Shown piece after piece: positions 62,218 to 64,000 of a DNA stretch of 64,000 nt. Source of the DNA: Podarcis raffonei. Lineage: Eukaryota > Chordata > Lepidosauria > Squamata > Lacertidae. Within the stretch, counting starts at the first letter, position 1, and each line of letters begins with the position of its first letter. The notes under the pieces are model-generated. The model searched no databases. It was not told the DNA's origin and was given only the letters and a program-made list of their open reading frames with translations. The position numbers were made by a program, and so were the translations under genes. The stretch spans positions 44,011,001 through 44,075,000 of the forward strand of contig NC_070614.1 in the NCBI RefSeq assembly GCF_027172205.1. Direction: 5' to 3'.

Positions 62218-63550
62218 TATCTTTCAGTAAGTCCTTTGCTGTGTTGGGCAGCTTAACTTAAGTCAACACTACATTGATTTGTGAGTCAGATTGTGCAGTG
62301 TAAAGCATCTGTTATCAGCCTGACCAAGCTCTGACTATCTCTTGTTACACCTTGGAATTGTACTGGCAATATTCACAGCACCCTCCTATCTTCATTGATA
62401 ATAATGCAACTCATATATTCAGTGCAGTTCCCTTAATATGTGGAAATAAAGCTTTTTTGCTTAATTTCATAATTACAGAGAGGATAATAATATCATCGAG
62501 ATTTACAGGCACTTAAATGTGACGGCTGCAATTATCCAGCTCATGTGGTTATCTAATGATGTTATGGGAATTAATGGTCCCAGATAGTGCAATTTGTAGC
62601 AGGAAAGTAGGTGGATGTAACTATAGTACTTAGGAGCAGATGATATTTATATTCTCGACTTTGTACAAGCAGGGACCTTTGAGCAAATACGATGCTAGAT
62701 GCATTATACTTGAAAGTGAAGTTACTCAGCTTGCTCTGTGCAGGTCTCACTGGTATTCACAAACTGACAGGTGAATATGATGATGTCAGAAATCCCCTTG
62801 AAAAAATGATGTGTGTTGAGGGAGTTAAATGTCGTTGAAAACCAGCCCTAAGTTTGTATTCTCTAAAAGTCCTGACTTCTGTTCATTTGTTTTTGTTGTG
62901 GGGGTTTTTATATAAATTCATTTATTTTTAAATTATTTATATTAACAAACAATCCTCAAACAACAAAAGGGGGCGAGGCATTCCATAAATACCCATGAAC
63001 CTCTCTCCTCCCCATTGTGGGTCCTTTATTAACTTTTTTCTCTTGCATCTTCTCTGTTGGACTTCTGTTCATTTGTAATGAGATACCCAGAGAGCAAGGA
63101 GCAACTCGTCATCCCAGCTGACCCTCCCCCTCTTCCCATGCCAGATGTTGCCCATCTTATAACGTCTGCCAGAGGCTATTCATTCCCTGCCCAGTTCTGT
63201 ATTGCAGAAACTTCCAAGTTCACTTAAGATGAGTCTGGCTTCACATTGGACCTTAAGGCCCTAGAAACTATAGACTGGTTAGCTTAACATCTGTCCTGGG
63301 AAGACTGAAATACAGGTCAATCATTCATTAGCATTTTTATTTATACACTGCACTTCCACTGAAAGCATCTTACTCCAAGTAGCTAACAACAAGAATACAG
63401 GAACACATCTCAAAATCAACAGCGTCAAGAACAATTTCATAATAAAAGAGCAACAAAATAGCAAATATAACAACATAGAAAAATGAATGGTTTAGTGTAA
63501 GAAATACAGCAAGATGACATTAATAGCATTATCCCTCTTGGAAACAGGAG
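62218..63550. other. 5' flank of gene F
   Basis: On the minus strand it aligns with the spacers upstream of the + genes, including the shared retroposed fragment (about 62890-63070), up to about 63550, where an L2 LINE begins. No gene is seen. Confidence 0.6.
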
Positions 63551-64000
63551 TTGGTCCCTTACCTTTCCCGCCCTGACCTGGCCACAGTGATCCATTCGAC
63601 GGTCACCTCCAGGCTTGACTACTGTAATTTGCTCTACGCGGGGCTGCCCTTGAAGCTGTCCCAGAAACTCCAGCGGGTGCAGAATGCTGCAGCGAGGCTC
63701 CTCACGGGGTCTCTGCCATGGGAGCATATTCACCCAGTGCTTTTCAAGCTGCACTGGCTCCCAGTGGAGTACAGGGTCAGATTTAAGGTGCTGGTTTAGA
63801 CCTTTAAAGCCCTTCACGGCCCAGGACCCGCGTACCGCCTCTCCCAGTATGCCCCACGGAGAGCCTCAAGGTCCATGAATAGCAACACCCTAGTGGTCCC
63901 GGGCCCTAAGGAAGTTAGATTAGCTTCAACCAGAGCCAGGGCCTTTTCAACTCTGGCTCCAGCCTGGTGGAATGCTCTGCCTCATGGGACTAGGGCCCTG
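63551..64000 (+). mobile_element. L2-type LINE, continues past the window
   Basis: It encodes the C-terminal part of an L2 ORF: STVTSRLDYCNLLYAGLPLK, KLQRVQNAAARLLTG, LFKLHWLPVEYRVRFKVLV, then (after an in-frame TAG near 63798) TFKALHGPGPAYRLSQYAPR and AFSTLAPAWWNALPH. The element is interrupted by at least one stop and runs out of the window. Confidence 0.85.

Overview
The window is nuclear DNA of a squamate reptile, most likely a lizard. The evidence is a large family of type-2 vomeronasal (pheromone) receptor genes (V2R, class C GPCRs) together with squamate-type repeats: a Bov-B LINE, Sauria SINEs, and CR1, L2 and L1 LINE tails. There are no bacterial features, tRNA or rRNA genes, or CRISPR arrays.

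Layout. Five V2R genes lie head to tail on the + strand: A 1-8090 (start of exon 1 cut by the window edge), B 10729-18169, C 21598-30287, D 32154-40400 and E 42268-50361. A sixth, F (62217-53682), is on the - strand, so E and F are convergent. Each gene has six exons of 266, 292, 855, 228, 127 and 902 nt (exon 1 of C is 3 nt longer, exon 6 of F 9 nt longer). In every gene all exons are open, phases agree and splice sites carry GT/AG. The predicted proteins of 889-892 aa have a signal peptide, a Venus-flytrap ligand domain (exons 1-4), a nine-cysteine NCD3G linker (exon 5 and start of exon 6) and a seven-helix domain (exon 6). Gene-to-gene homology fades near 51680 on the right of E and near 63550 upstream of F.

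Main finding. Intron 3 of all five + genes contains a second, decayed exon 4 (here E4'), followed by the 3' tail of a second, different exon 3 (E3'). Gene F has neither a second exon 4 nor an E3' tail. Its only exon 4 is the E4' type, followed by a clearly different exon 5 and exon 6, although its exons 1-3 are almost the same as those of the array. The simplest reading is that the + genes descend from one fusion of an F-like ectodomain (E1-E3, with its old E4' left as a scar) to the E4-E5-E6 half of another V2R, later amplified in tandem. Gene D appears to be a further chimera: its exons 1-5 match E while its exon 6 and 3' flank match C, as expected from unequal crossing over in intron 5.

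Repeats date and mark these events. CR1 and Sauria SINE copies are shared only by D and E. A retroposed fragment with 15-bp target duplications lies upstream of every gene whose upstream flank is visible (B-F). Private insertions are Bov-B in A, L2 beside the exon-5 acceptor of B, two opposed L1 tails around exon 1 of C, a TA-flanked MITE in C, and in F two hAT MITEs, an L2 tail, a tRNA-derived SINE and a solo LTR.
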